Positions 31,633 through 40,918 of a stretch of DNA of 64,000 nucleotides are shown here, piece by piece (positions within the stretch are counted from its first letter, which is position 1; every line of letters begins with the position of its first letter). Origin of the DNA: Thiemannella venezuelensis (GTDB lineage: Bacteria; Actinomycetota; Actinomycetes; Streptosporangiales; Streptosporangiaceae). The translations under genes and the position numbers were made by a program. Under the pieces are notes generated by a model. The model made no database searches and was not told the DNA's origin. It saw only the letters and a list, made by a program, of their open reading frames with translations. The stretch covers positions 1 through 64,000 of the forward strand of contig NZ_JACHJJ010000030.1 in NCBI RefSeq assembly GCF_014203605.1. Direction: 5' to 3'.

Positions 31633-32793
31633 TCAGCGGGGCTCCTCGGAGGAGGCGGTCTCCATGAAGGACATCAGCCGGGTGGCCGGGTGGCGGTCCA
31701 GGGCGTAGCGGGCGCGGTCGTAGGCGCGGGTGGTGCGCGGATCGGCGTGTCCCATGGCGTCCTGCACATCGCGCAGGGCCACGCCGGCGTCCAGGGCGAG
31801 GGTGGCGAAGGTGTGGCGCAGGCTGTGCGGGGACAGCCGGTCGGCCGAGGGAATGCGCGCGGTGCGGGCGATGCGCCGGATCAGCTTGGTGACGGCCCAG
31901 CGGTCCAGGCGCTTGCCGCCCGGGTGCGGGCCGGAGCGGACGGTGGCGAACAGCGGCCCGGTCAGCCGCTCGCGGCCGGTGCCGGCGCGCATCGCGCGGT
32001 CGGTCAGGTATTCCTCGACGGCGTGGGCGATGGGCGGGGCCAGGGGGAGCGTCTGGCGTTTGCCGCCTTTGCGGGTGACGGTCAGGGTGCGCCAGCCGCG
32101 GTTGTAGCCCAGGTCGTCGACGTCGGCGCCGCAGATCTCGGCCACCCGGACGCCCTCGGTGAGCATGACGCCCAGCAGGGCGGTGGTGCGCAGCCGCAGC
32201 GGCCGCTCGTCGGCGGCGGCCGCGGCCAGGAAGCGGGCGGCCTCGGCCCGCGACAGGCCGATGGTGGCCGATACGTCGCGCTCGCGTCCGGGCCGCTCGG
32301 CGGCGGCCGCGGGGTTGCGCTCGCAGACGTCGTTGCTGATCAGATAGGCGTACCAGGCCGATACGGCCGACAGCTTGCGCGCCACCGTGGCCGCGGCGAA
32401 CCGCGTGGCCAGGTCGGCGGCGTACAGGTCGACGTCGGCGCGGCGGGCCTGCAGCGGGTCCAGGCGGCGCCGCGCGCACCAGCTCAGCCAGCCGTGCAGA
32501 TCGGTGCGGTAGGCGGCGGCGGTGGCCGCCGACGCGCGGGTCTCCAGCCAGATGGCGGTCAGCCGGTGGACGCCGTAGGGGTCGGCCGGGTCCACCGGCC
32601 CGAGGGCGGGCAGGGCGGTCACGGCCTCGGCCAGCGCCAGGCGCCGCCGGGCCACCGGCCCGGCGGGCACGACCGCACGGCCATCGGCACGACGTGCTTG
32701 CCGCGCCTGTCCCCCGTCACCGGGCGCGGTTTCCGCGGCCACTGCGGGAGGCTGCGGATCCAGGAGATCGTCCACGAGATGACCGTACACCAT
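31633..32793 (-). CDS. tyrosine recombinase divergent from a coiled-coil zinc-ribbon protein
   Basis: 386 residues from ATG 32793. The first 70 residues are disordered (Ala/Arg/Pro-rich); the SAM-like core-binding domain is at about 75-165 and the catalytic domain at about 175-375. Catalytic residues: Arg216 (TEGVRVAEICG), Lys242 (TVTRKGGKRQT), His323 and Arg326 (SPHSLRHTFA), His349 (AMGHAD), Tyr358 (TTRAYDRARY). The start codon lies inside the dif-like repeat 32784-32813, whose right arm supplies CATAAT 7 nt before the ATG, so a leaderless transcript is likely. Related to integrases of actinobacterial plasmids and integrative elements by its DRARY-DRHPA tail (from memory). Confidence 0.85.
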   Translation of the reverse strand: MVYGHLVDDLLDPQPPAVAAETAPGDGGQARQARRADGRAVVPAGPVARRRLALAEAVTALPALGPVDPADPYGVHRLTAIWLETRASAATAAAYRTDLHGWLSWCARRRLDPLQARRADVDLYAADLATRFAAATVARKLSAVSAWYAYLISNDVCERNPAAAAERPGRERDVSATIGLSRAEAARFLAAAAADERPLRLRTTALLGVMLTEGVRVAEICGADVDDLGYNRGWRTLTVTRKGGKRQTLPLAPPIAHAVEEYLTDRAMRAGTGRERLTGPLFATVRSGPHPGGKRLDRWAVTKLIRRIARTARIPSADRLSPHSLRHTFATLALDAGVALRDVQDAMGHADPRTTRAYDRARYALDRHPATRLMSFMETASSEEPR

Positions 32794-32813
32794 AAGCGGA
32801 ATTATGTGGTACG
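32784..32813. promoter_or_regulatory. dif-like inverted repeat over the recombinase start
   Basis: CGTACACCATAA-GCGGAA-TTATGTGGTACG: 12-bp arms with a two-base swap at the sixth and seventh positions, 6-bp centre. The inner part CATAA-N6-TTATG equals that of the site at 2759-2784. It overlaps both the -10 (CATAAT on the minus strand) and the ATG of the recombinase. Confidence 0.6.
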
Positions 32814-32859
32814 AACAGCAATCGGAGGTTAAGCGTTAAGAAAACCGCTTTATTGTTTC

Positions 32860-32889
32860 GCTTTCCTCGAAAGCTAAAAGCTGTAGGCT
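32860..32889 (+). promoter_or_regulatory. leaderless promoter with inverted repeat over the -35 of the coiled-coil gene
   Basis: GCTTTC-CTC-GAAAGC (32860-32874) covers the -35 region; the -10 TAGGCT (32884-32889) stands 7 nt before the ATG at 32897. The layout and the TTTC/GAAA core repeat the promoter of the paralogous gene (13090-13122). Confidence 0.65.
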
Positions 32890-32896
32890 GATCGGC

Positions 32897-33976
32897 ATGT
32901 CTGACGACCCAGCGATCGCCCTCGGTGCCGGTTCCCCCTCCGCGGAGGAGGACGAGCCGGCCGGGACCTGCCTGCTCGACGGTTGCGGCAACCCGCTCCC
33001 CCCGCCGCGGCGCGACGAGCACGGCCGGCGCATCGGAGGCCGCCCGGCCAAGTACTGCAGCCCCGCGCACAAGGACGCCGCCGCCCGGGCACGCCGTGAG
33101 CAGCAGGCCGCCGCCGTCGCCGAACCGCTGGCCGCCGCGGCCTCCCTGGCCGAGACGGTGCTGCCGGCCGCCGAACGGCTCGGCGGCGTGCTGACCGAAC
33201 TGACCGCGCACCTGAGGGCCGCCGAGACCGGGGCGCTGGCCCGCATCGAGGCCGCCGACGCCGAGACCGCCCAGGCGCGCAGGGAGGCGGCCGAGGCCGA
33301 CGGCCGTGCCGAGACCGCCGAGCAGCGTCGCCGGGAGGCGCTGGCCGCCGCCCGCGCCGACGCCGAGGCCCGCGCTGCGGCCGAGCGCCAGGCCGCCCGC
33401 GCCATGGCCGACGCCGAGGCCGCGCGGCAGCAGGCGTGGGAGGAGGTGGCTCGCCACGAACGAGCCCGGGGCCAGGCCGAAGCCGCTCGGGACGCCGCCT
33501 CGGCCGCCCGCGAGGAGTCGACCGTACGGCTGCGCACCGCCGAGGCCGCCCTTGAGGAATCGCGCGCCGAGACCCGCCGGCACACCGGCCGGCTCGCTGC
33601 GGCCCAGGCGGAACTGGCCGCGCAGACCAGCTCCAACGCCCGGCTGCGGGAGCGACTGGACGCGGCCGCCGGCCGGGCCGAGCGCGCCGAGGCCGAAGCC
33701 GAGCGGCTGCGCAGCGAGCTGGACACGATCCGGGAGGCGTCCGATCGCCGGCGTCAGGAAAACGATGCCCGGAGTGAACGGCTGCAGACCGAACTGGACC
33801 AGGCCCGTACCCGGGCGATCGCGCAGCAGGAGACGATCGGAGAGTTGCGGCTGGCCGCGCAGGCGGCCGCCTCGCGCGCCGCCGAGGCGGAACGTGCCCG
33901 TGCCGCCGTCGAGCGGGAGCTGGCCCGCCTGCAGGAGCAAGCCGGGGACGGCGACGCGGTGCCCGCCGAGAGGTGA
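32897..33976 (+). CDS. coiled-coil protein with N-terminal Cys3His zinc ribbon
   Basis: 359 residues. Residues 25-58 hold CLLDGC (Cys25, Cys30), GGRPAKYCSPAH (Cys54, His58), the same GRPxxYC motif as the protein at 11902-13083. The remainder to about 350 is a long Ala/Glu/Arg-rich coiled coil (for example AEAERLRSELDTIREASDRR). Acidic N-terminus, no membrane helix. It is divergent from a tyrosine recombinase across 103 bp that hold both promoters. A DNA-binding, filament-forming protein similar in concept to KfrA is a reasonable guess; unproven. Confidence 0.75.
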   Translation: MSDDPAIALGAGSPSAEEDEPAGTCLLDGCGNPLPPPRRDEHGRRIGGRPAKYCSPAHKDAAARARREQQAAAVAEPLAAAASLAETVLPAAERLGGVLTELTAHLRAAETGALARIEAADAETAQARREAAEADGRAETAEQRRREALAAARADAEARAAAERQAARAMADAEAARQQAWEEVARHERARGQAEAARDAASAAREESTVRLRTAEAALEESRAETRRHTGRLAAAQAELAAQTSSNARLRERLDAAAGRAERAEAEAERLRSELDTIREASDRRRQENDARSERLQTELDQARTRAIAQQETIGELRLAAQAAASRAAEAERARAAVERELARLQEQAGDGDAVPAER

Positions 33977-34006
33977 CCGGTGCCGGGCACCACGGGACGC
34001 CCGGCC

Positions 34007-35437
34007 CTAGGCGACGTCGGGCCGGGTCATCAGCGGCGACCGCAGATGCAACTCCAGGCTGGGGCCGGTCAGGGGCACGGTGGTCCACGTCGCCGCCGCT
34101 GTCCCCGCCTCGGCGTCGAGCACCAGCCGGACCCGGTGCGGGGTGGTGATGACGTAGAGGTCGGCGACGAACGTGTCGCCCTGCCAGGCGCCGGCGGCGA
34201 CGACGGGACGGCCGAGCGGCGAGCTCTCCCGCCATTCGCCGTGGCCGACGGCGACCTTGAGGGACGCCCCGAGCCGCAGGTGCCATCCGCCGTCCACCGG
34301 TTCGACGGCCACCGTGGTTCCGCCGGGCAGGGCCGAATCCTCGGCGGAGGCGTCGATCACCGCCGCACCGGAGCGGGAGGGGGCGGCCGAGCCCGGCACC
34401 GGCGCGAGCGACAGCCGCCGCAGCCGATCGGCGAGGATCTCGTCGTCCTGGGCGCTTTCCGCGCCGTCCAGGCCGGGCAGCAGGCAGTCCCAGAAGACGC
34501 CGGGCAGCGCGTTCGTCCGCTCGGCGGCCGCGGTCACGACGACCACGAGATCGTGGGACGGGACGACCACGCACTGCTGGCCGAAGGCGCCGTCGCCGTG
34601 GTAGCCGTGACGCGACATCCAGAACTGGTAGCCGTACCCGCAAAGGAAGTCGGGGTTGAGGAAGTCGTCGTCGAGTGGCCGGGTCCCGATGTGCCGCCGG
34701 GTCGCGAGCTCCACCCATTCGCGCGGGACGAGCCGGCGGCCGCCCCAGACGCCTCCGCGCAGCAGCAACTCGCCGAAAGCGGCGACGGCCTCGGTCGTGA
34801 GGTGCAGCCCGTGGAATCCGAAGGCGGCACCGCTCGCCACCCGGTCCCACTCGGCGTGGTCGATGCCCATCGGCTGGAACAGGCGGTCGCCGAGCAGCTC
34901 CGGCAGGCCGCGGCCGGTGACCCGTTCCACCATCCGGGCCAGGATGAACGTGGTCGCGTTGTCGTAGGTGTGCCGGGTTCCCTCAGGCTCGGAGAACGGT
35001 ACGCGCAGGAAGCCCTTCACCAGGTCGCCCGGTTCCAGCCGCCAGGCCTCGGCGAGGCTGTCGGTGCTGTGCCCGGCCGTCATGGACAGCAGGTGGTGCA
35101 CGGTGATGCGGCGTCCCTGTTCGGAGACGCCGGCCGGAACGTGGTCGGGCAGCACGTCCACCACCCGGTCGTCCAGCGAGAGCCGCCCGTCGGCGATCGC
35201 GAGCCCCACTGCGATCGAGGTGAACGACTTGGTCAGGGAGTAGAGCAGATGCGGGCGCTCGGCCGAGTACGGCGCCCACCATCCTTCGGCCACGACGTGA
35301 CCGTGGTGTACGACCATGATGGAGTGGAGCTCGACGGACTGCGCTTCGAGCCGGTCCAGCAACGCGACGATCGAACGGGAGGAGATCCCCGAAGCCGCCG
35401 GTGTCGAGCGCGGTAGCAAGATCGTCTGAGGGCGCAT
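34007..35437 (-). CDS. serine hydrolase, class C beta-lactamase fold
   Basis: 476 residues. The catalytic domain (about 15-330) has the nucleophile SLTK (S-x-x-K, about 68-71) in HLLYSLTKSFTSIAVGLAIA, the YxN motif in HTYDNATTFILARMVERV and GYHGDGAFGQQ at the KTG/HxG position. A C-terminal beta domain (about 370-470, HLRLGASLKVAVGHGEW) follows, as in several esterase/D-aminopeptidase-like members. No signal peptide, so cytoplasmic: an esterase or peptidase is more likely than an antibiotic-resistance enzyme. Confidence 0.85.
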   Translation of the reverse strand: MRPQTILLPRSTPAASGISSRSIVALLDRLEAQSVELHSIMVVHHGHVVAEGWWAPYSAERPHLLYSLTKSFTSIAVGLAIADGRLSLDDRVVDVLPDHVPAGVSEQGRRITVHHLLSMTAGHSTDSLAEAWRLEPGDLVKGFLRVPFSEPEGTRHTYDNATTFILARMVERVTGRGLPELLGDRLFQPMGIDHAEWDRVASGAAFGFHGLHLTTEAVAAFGELLLRGGVWGGRRLVPREWVELATRRHIGTRPLDDDFLNPDFLCGYGYQFWMSRHGYHGDGAFGQQCVVVPSHDLVVVVTAAAERTNALPGVFWDCLLPGLDGAESAQDDEILADRLRRLSLAPVPGSAAPSRSGAAVIDASAEDSALPGGTTVAVEPVDGGWHLRLGASLKVAVGHGEWRESSPLGRPVVAAGAWQGDTFVADLYVITTPHRVRLVLDAEAGTAAATWTTVPLTGPSLELHLRSPLMTRPDVA

Positions 35438-35618
35438 CCGGGCACCCTAACAGGCCCGGTGCCCCCGAAACCACGGAGATTCGCGGCGTGACGGGGCGGT
35501 CGGTGCCGGGCCCGGCGCGCAACCGTCACGCCCGCGCATGCCTGGGCGCGGATCCGCCGGGCGTCCGGTACCCGCTCGGCGAGGACGAACGGGTGAGGTG
35601 GGGGCCGTCCTCGTCCGG

Positions 35619-38486
35619 TCACTGCGACCGGTCGGCCGCCGAGTGCGTCCGCTGCTCGATCTCGGGCTGGAGGGACTCGATCGTGTGGCGGACGAGATCG
35701 AGTTCCTGTTTGATCGTGCGCAGTGTTCCCGCGGTGTCGGCCAGCCGTCCCGCCCTGCCCTGGGCCTCCAGCCGGGCGCACAGCTCGGCCAGGGCGGTGG
35801 CGCCCATGTTGACGGCCGAGCCCTTCAGGCTGTGGGCCTGCTCCTCCACGTCCTTGGCGTCGCCGCGGTCGACGGCTTCGGTCAGTTCCTCGACGGCGTT
35901 GGGGGCCTTGCTGACGAAGGAGGTGGCGAGGTAGTCGACCATCTCCCAGTCGTCCTTCATCGCGTCCGGGCCGGCGAGTTCGTCGAAGCGGTTCCTGATG
36001 GCGGTCTCCCGGTCAGCCGTCCCGGCCACCTGCGGCGGTTCTCCCGGACCGGGCGCGGGCTCCGCGCCGGAGGCCGGTTCCGCGGGCCGCAGCCGTTCGA
36101 GGAGTTCCTCCAGTTCGTGCGCGCGCACCGGTTTGGCCAGGTAGTCGTCCATGCCGGCGGAGCGGCAGGCCTCCCGGTCCTCTTCGAGCACGCTGGCCGT
36201 CAGCGCCACGATGTACGGCCGGCTCTCGGGTACTTCGGCACGGATCCGCCGGGTCGCCTCCAGCCCGTCCATCTCCGGCATGTGCATGTCCATGAGGATC
36301 ACGTCGTAGGAGGTGTTCCGCGCCGCCTCCAGCGCCTCCACCCCGTTGCCGACCGTCTCGACGCGGTGGCCGAGCCTGCCCAGCATGCGCTGCGCGACCT
36401 TCTGGTTGACCTGGTTGTCCTCGGCGAGGAGCACGTTCAGCGGGGTCTGGGCGGCGGTCTCTCCGGCGAGGGTTTCCTCCGGCAGGCCGGCGGTCGCCGC
36501 CCCGGCCGCGGGAGCCTGCCTGCGGGCTATCGCGCCCGCGAGCCTCTCCCGGAGCACGGAGCTGCGGACCGGTTTGGTGAGCACGGCGTCGAACGGCTTC
36601 CGCTCCCCGCCCCTGGCCCTCCAGTGCACACTCGTCAGCAGCATCATCGGCAGGTTCCGGCCGGCGGGAAGGCCTCTCAGCACTTCGGCCAGCTGCTCGC
36701 CGTCCATCCCCGGCATGTGCATGTCCAGGACGGCGACGTCATAGGAGCGGCCGGCGGTGAGTAGTTCCACCGCCTCACCGGGCGAACCGATGTCGGTGCA
36801 TTCCATCCCCCAGCTCGTGAGCTGCCGTCGCAGCACGTGCCGGTTGGTCGCGTTGTCGTCCACGACCAGGGCCGAGCGTCCGGCGAGCTCCACGGCGGTT
36901 CGGGGCGGCTCGGGTCCCGGGTGATCGGGGCAGGCGGCCAGTTCCGCGGTGAGGGTGAAGGTGGAGCCGACGCCGACCTCGCTCTCGACCGTCAGGTCGC
37001 CGCCCATCGCCCGGGCCAGCCGCCTGCTGATCACCAGGCCGAGGCCCGTGCCACCGTACTGGCGGGTGGTGGACGAGTCCACCTGGCTGAACGACCGGAA
37101 CAGGCGGTCCATCCGCTCGGCGGGGATGCCGATGCCGGTGTCGCGGACAGCCACCCGGAGGCGGACGGGAGCGTCGGCGCGGTCGGAGAGCCGCTCTCCG
37201 TCCGCGGTGACGACGATCTCACCGGTTTCGGTGAACTTCACCGCGTTGCTGAGCAGGTTGACCATGATCTGCCGCAGCCGCGTCGTGTCGCCGCGCAGCG
37301 TGCGGGGGCAGTCGGGGGCGACGTTCCCGACCAGTTCCAGGCCTTTGCTCTCGGCGGCGAACGCCATCAGGGAGAGGGCTCCCTCCAGGCATTCGCGCAC
37401 GTCGAACGGCTCGTCGTCGAGGTCGAGCTGGCCGGCCTCGATCTTGGAGTAGTCCAGGATGTCGTTGATGACGGACAACAGGGCCTCGCCGCTGTTGCGC
37501 ACGGTCTCGGCGAGTTCGTGCTGGTCGGCGTCGAGCTCGGTGTCCAGCAGCAGGTCGGTCATGCCGATGACGGCGTTCATGGGGGTGCGGATCTCGTGGC
37601 TCATGGTCGCCAGGAACGCCGCCTTGGCCTCCGCCGCGGCGAGCGCCTCGTCCCGGGCCCGGGAGACGGCCAGGACCGAGACGTTGACCGCCTCGGCCAT
37701 CTGCGCCATCTCCAGCGGTTCGTGCACCTCCGCCGGGCGGCTCATGTCCCCGGCCGTGACGCGTCCGGCGGCGGCGGTCACCTTCTCCGCCGAGGAGGTG
37801 ACCTTGCGCGTCGTCCACCACGCCACGGCGCCGACCAGCAGGACCGAGCACAGCGATCCCCACAGGATGACGTTCCGGGCGTTGTCGGCGCTCTCCTCAC
37901 CGGCGCGCTCCCGCAGGGCGAGCAGGCGCGCCTCCTCCTGCCGCGCCTGATCCAGCAGGGTCTGGATCAGGAGCATGCTCTGCCTGCCCCGGTCGGTTCC
38001 CACGACCTCCTGCGCCGCGTCGAAGCCCTCCTGCTGCCGGAGCCGGATCGTCTCGGCCAGTTCGTCGCGTTTCTCCTGGACCGCCGACTGCAGCCGGTCC
38101 AGGAGCGCCTGCCGGCGGGAGTCGTCCGCCGTCAGGCGGCGCAGCTCGGCGATCTCGTCGTCGAGCCGCCCGCTCGCCTGGCGGTAGGGCGTCAGATACT
38201 GCTCCTGTCCGGTGATGAGGTAGCCGCGCTGCCCCCGCTCGGCGTCCTTGATCAGTTCGCTGACGACCCCGATCCGGTCGAGGACCCGATGCGTGTGCTC
38301 GACCCAGTGCAGGTCCTGCTGCAGGGCGCCGATGCGCGCGTAGGAGCTGATCCCGATGGTGGCGAGAGCGAGGAACGCGATCGCGTAAACGAGCGCGAGC
38401 AGCCCGCCCACGGTCCAGCGGGGCCTGTGCCGCCTCTCGCCCGAGCCCGGCGCGTGCGGCCCGGATACGGGCGCGGGTGCCGCCAT
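35619..38486 (-). CDS. hybrid sensor kinase: CHASE3-HAMP-HisKA-HATPase-REC-REC-Hpt
   Basis: 955 residues from ATG 38486, selected for GGAGG 7 bp upstream (longer in-frame starts exist to 38615). TM1 at about 25-47 and TM2 at about 205-225 enclose a CHASE3 periplasmic domain ([20 protein letters not shown]). Then HAMP, His[20 protein letters not shown] (His297), HATPase ([33 protein letters not shown]), a receiver with DMHMPGMDG, a second with [10 protein letters not shown] and [20 protein letters not shown], and a C-terminal Hpt with [12 protein letters not shown]. It has a complete phosphorelay in one chain but no DNA-binding output; the target is elsewhere. Its neighbours are unrelated. Confidence 0.9.
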   Translation of the reverse strand: MAAPAPVSGPHAPGSGERRHRPRWTVGGLLALVYAIAFLALATIGISSYARIGALQQDLHWVEHTHRVLDRIGVVSELIKDAERGQRGYLITGQEQYLTPYRQASGRLDDEIAELRRLTADDSRRQALLDRLQSAVQEKRDELAETIRLRQQEGFDAAQEVVGTDRGRQSMLLIQTLLDQARQEEARLLALRERAGEESADNARNVILWGSLCSVLLVGAVAWWTTRKVTSSAEKVTAAAGRVTAGDMSRPAEVHEPLEMAQMAEAVNVSVLAVSRARDEALAAAEAKAAFLATMSHEIRTPMNAVIGMTDLLLDTELDADQHELAETVRNSGEALLSVINDILDYSKIEAGQLDLDDEPFDVRECLEGALSLMAFAAESKGLELVGNVAPDCPRTLRGDTTRLRQIMVNLLSNAVKFTETGEIVVTADGERLSDRADAPVRLRVAVRDTGIGIPAERMDRLFRSFSQVDSSTTRQYGGTGLGLVISRRLARAMGGDLTVESEVGVGSTFTLTAELAACPDHPGPEPPRTAVELAGRSALVVDDNATNRHVLRRQLTSWGMECTDIGSPGEAVELLTAGRSYDVAVLDMHMPGMDGEQLAEVLRGLPAGRNLPMMLLTSVHWRARGGERKPFDAVLTKPVRSSVLRERLAGAIARRQAPAAGAATAGLPEETLAGETAAQTPLNVLLAEDNQVNQKVAQRMLGRLGHRVETVGNGVEALEAARNTSYDVILMDMHMPEMDGLEATRRIRAEVPESRPYIVALTASVLEEDREACRSAGMDDYLAKPVRAHELEELLERLRPAEPASGAEPAPGPGEPPQVAGTADRETAIRNRFDELAGPDAMKDDWEMVDYLATSFVSKAPNAVEELTEAVDRGDAKDVEEQAHSLKGSAVNMGATALAELCARLEAQGRAGRLADTAGTLRTIKQELDLVRHTIESLQPEIEQRTHSAADRSQ

Positions 38487-38642
38487 GGTCTCGCCTCCCC
38501 CACTCGCCATATGTCCCACATGTGGATACATTTCCGTTTTTTGCGAGAAGGATGCACCGGACTGCCCGCGACCCGCTCCGTCCCCCGGATCCGACGCCGC
38601 CGGACCGGGGGTCATCGCCGAGGACTCACCGGAGGGTTGAGG

Positions 38643-39239
38643 TCATCCCGCCGCTCCGCGGGCGGCGGCGACGAAGCCGGCGATGAGCCGGGCGTCCTTG
38701 ACCCCGGGCGCCGTCTCCACTCCGCTCGACACGTCCACTCCCCACGGGCGGGCGGCGGCGATCGCCCCGGCCACGTTCGACGGGTCGAGACCTCCGGCGA
38801 GCATCCAGCGGCCCGACGGGCGTCCGCGCACCGCGGCCCAGTCCCACGGCTCACCCGAGCCCGGCCGGGGTGCGTCGACGATGAGCAGGTCCTCGTCGAA
38901 GGCGCCGCAGCGCAGGTCCACGCCCGCGGCCCCGGCGCGCACCAGTGTGACGCCGAGGTCGCGCAGCGCGGTGAAGTCCCCGTGCGGATGGTCGCCGTGC
39001 AACTGGACCGCGCGGACTCCCGAGGCCAGCGCGGCCGCCCGCACCTGCTCGGCGCTCTCCCCCGCGAACACCGCCACGGTCAGCACGTGCGGGGGCACCG
39101 CCGCGGCCAGCTCCCGCGCCCGCTCGGGGCTGATGCGCCGGGAGCTGCGGGTCAGGACGAAACCGATCGCGTCCGCGCCCGCCTCGACGGCGGCCGCCAC
39201 ATGTCCGGGCTCGCGCAGCCCGCAGATCTTCACGTACAC
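38643..39239 (-). CDS. trpF: phosphoribosylanthranilate isomerase
   Basis: 198 residues: MYVKICGLREPGHVAAAVEA carries the catalytic Cys in KICG, GADAIGFVLTRSSRRISPER follows, then VRAVQLHGD, the catalytic Asp in LLIVDAPRPGSGEPWDW, and WMLAGGLDPSNVAGAI with GVDVSSGVETAPGVKD binding phosphate. This is the third step of tryptophan synthesis (PRA to CdRP), a TIM barrel. It stands alone, away from other trp genes, as in several actinobacteria that use PriA for both HisA and TrpF; here a dedicated TrpF exists. Confidence 0.93.
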   Translation of the reverse strand: MYVKICGLREPGHVAAAVEAGADAIGFVLTRSSRRISPERARELAAAVPPHVLTVAVFAGESAEQVRAAALASGVRAVQLHGDHPHGDFTALRDLGVTLVRAGAAGVDLRCGAFDEDLLIVDAPRPGSGEPWDWAAVRGRPSGRWMLAGGLDPSNVAGAIAAARPWGVDVSSGVETAPGVKDARLIAGFVAAARGAAG

Positions 39240-39387
39240 CCTGCGCAGGGTAGCGGCAGCGCCGGGCCCGGCGGGAAACGCGGGGCGGCCGGACCGCCCG
39301 GTTCTGGCATCCGGCGGTCTGCGGGATGTATGGTGCGATTCCCCTTCACAGGGCCAGCCGGGAAGATCTGACGACGGTCGAGGATAC

Positions 39388-40332
39388 GTGGTCGACGAAC
39401 TGGCGGGGGCGTTCCTCCGACAGCACCGCCGCTACACAAGCCGCCAGGTGGCCGCGATGGCCGGGATACCGATGTATCGCGCGCGGCGGTTCTGGCGCGC
39501 CTTCGGCTTCGCCAACGTCGCCGACGACGAGGTGGAGTTCACCGACTCCGACGTCGAGGCGCTCCTGACACTGATCGGCCTGGTGCGCGACGGGACCTAC
39601 GACGAGGAGCACGCGCTCCTGGTGGTCCGGTCGCTGGGCAGGGCCACCGCCCGGCTCGCGGAGTCGCAGGCCGTGATCGGCGTCGAGGCGCTCGACCAGG
39701 CCGGGGTTCCCCGCGAGGAGCGTGCGGACACCTGGCGTGCGCGGGCCGATCGGGTGGTGCCGGACCTGGAGCGGCTCCTGGTCTACGCATGGCGGCGGCA
39801 ACTGGCCGCCGCCGCGGGGCGCGTCGTCGACCAGGAGACGGCCACCGTACGGCTGGCCGTGGGCTTCGCCGACCTGGTGGGGTTCACCCGGCTGAGCCGT
39901 CAGATCCCCGAGAAGGAGCTGGCGGCTCTCGTCGAGCGGTTCGAGGGCCGCTCGGCCGACGTCGTCGCCTCCTCCCAGGGCCGGGTGGTGAAGACGCTCG
40001 GCGACTCGGTGCTGTTCGTCGCCGACACCGCCGCCGAGGCCGCCGACATCGCCCTGCGGCTCGTGGAGGTCCACGCCCGTTCCAGGGGAATGCCCGCGCT
40101 GCGGGTGGGGCTCGCGATCGGCCAGGTGATCGGCCGTATGGGCGACGTGTTCGGCACCACGGTCAATCTGGCCAGCAGGCTCACCGCCCTCGCCGCCACC
40201 GGCACCGTGCTGGTCGATCCGGCGATGGCGGAGGAACTGGCCGGCGACGGCGCGTTCGTGCTCCGGCCGGTGGACCGCCTCGTCGTCCGGGGACTGGGCG
40301 AGCTGGTGCCCTCCACCGTGGCCAGGAGCTGA
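39388..40332 (+). CDS. class III adenylate cyclase with Rv1264-like N-terminal regulatory domain
   Basis: 314 residues from GTG 39388. Residues about 1-135 are helical (RRYTSRQVAAMAGIPMYRAR, RDGTYDEEHALLVVRSLGRA) and match the pH-sensing autoinhibitory domain of mycobacterial Rv1264 in layout. The catalytic domain at about 145-310 has the metal Asp in AVGFADLVGFTRLSR, the substrate/second metal loop KTLGDSVLFVAD and VGLAIGQVIGRMGDVFGTTV with NLASRL, the transition-state Asn/Arg. Makes cAMP from ATP. It is cytoplasmic, without a membrane anchor. It faces away from trpF. Confidence 0.85.
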   Translation: MVDELAGAFLRQHRRYTSRQVAAMAGIPMYRARRFWRAFGFANVADDEVEFTDSDVEALLTLIGLVRDGTYDEEHALLVVRSLGRATARLAESQAVIGVEALDQAGVPREERADTWRARADRVVPDLERLLVYAWRRQLAAAAGRVVDQETATVRLAVGFADLVGFTRLSRQIPEKELAALVERFEGRSADVVASSQGRVVKTLGDSVLFVADTAAEAADIALRLVEVHARSRGMPALRVGLAIGQVIGRMGDVFGTTVNLASRLTALAATGTVLVDPAMAEELAGDGAFVLRPVDRLVVRGLGELVPSTVARS

Positions 40333-40432
40333 CCGGCCGCGCCGGAAGCCCGTCCCGCCGGCGATCCGGCGGGACGGGGCGACGAGGGAGCGTGGGGGGA
40401 GGAGGCCTCCCGTGCCGCCGGCTCGGCCGGGC

Positions 40433-40918
40433 TCAGCCGGCGAGGAGGGCGTCCATCTGGCCGACCGCCTGCTGCAGGCCCTCGGCCATGCCCATCTCCA
40501 TGAGCCGGTCCATCTGCTCGCGGGAGTCGAAGGCCGACCGCATCTCCATCCGGGTGCCGCCGGCGTTCCCGGTGAGCCGCATCCGTATCGTGGTGGTCGG
40601 CATGTCGGCGACCGGCTTGCCGTCCTCGTCGGCGAAGCCGTCGAGGAACTCCAGTGACTCCGGCGGGCTGACCGAGGTGATCCGCCACCAGCCGTGGAGC
40701 CTTCCGCCGTCCGGGCCCGTCATGAAGTAGGCGACGTCGCCTCCCGGGGTCAGGTCGTGCTCCTGCACGGTCGCCGGATAGGCCGGCGGCCCCCACCAGC
40801 GCTCCAGTTGCCGCGGGTCGGCCCACAGCTGCCACACCCGATCGACCGGCGCGTCGAAGTCGGCGACCAGGGTGAGGGTCAGGTTGTCGAAGTCCTTGTC
40901 GATGCTGGTGACGCTCAT
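40433..40918 (-). CDS. SRPBCC (AHSA1-like) domain protein
   Basis: 161 residues. LTLVADFDAPVDRVWQLWAD, PRQLERWWGPPAYPATVQEH, LTPGGDVAYFMTGPDG and LEFLDGFADEDGKPV are the AHSA1 signature (WADPxxxxxWWGP). The ligand is unknown. The start overlaps the stop of the ArsR gene by 4 bp, so the two are translationally coupled. The same protein pairing occurs at 30153-31425 but with the SRPBCC gene first. Confidence 0.88.
   Translation of the reverse strand: MSVTSIDKDFDNLTLTLVADFDAPVDRVWQLWADPRQLERWWGPPAYPATVQEHDLTPGGDVAYFMTGPDGGRLHGWWRITSVSPPESLEFLDGFADEDGKPVADMPTTTIRMRLTGNAGGTRMEMRSAFDSREQMDRLMEMGMAEGLQQAVGQMDALLAG

Noticed and set aside
2759-32813. Excisable 30-kb element bounded by the two dif-like sites
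   Set aside because: Spacers (GTGCGA and GCGGAA) and outer arms differ, so strand exchange between the two is not expected; no integrase-element gene set lies between them.
32717-33940. 407-codon Gly/Leu-rich open frame on the minus strand
   Set aside because: Shadow of the Ala/Glu/Arg repeats of the coiled-coil protein; the same effect occurs opposite 11902-13083.
36837-39371. 844-codon open frame on the plus strand
   Set aside because: Antisense of the hybrid kinase; the wording of the plus frame has no domain features.
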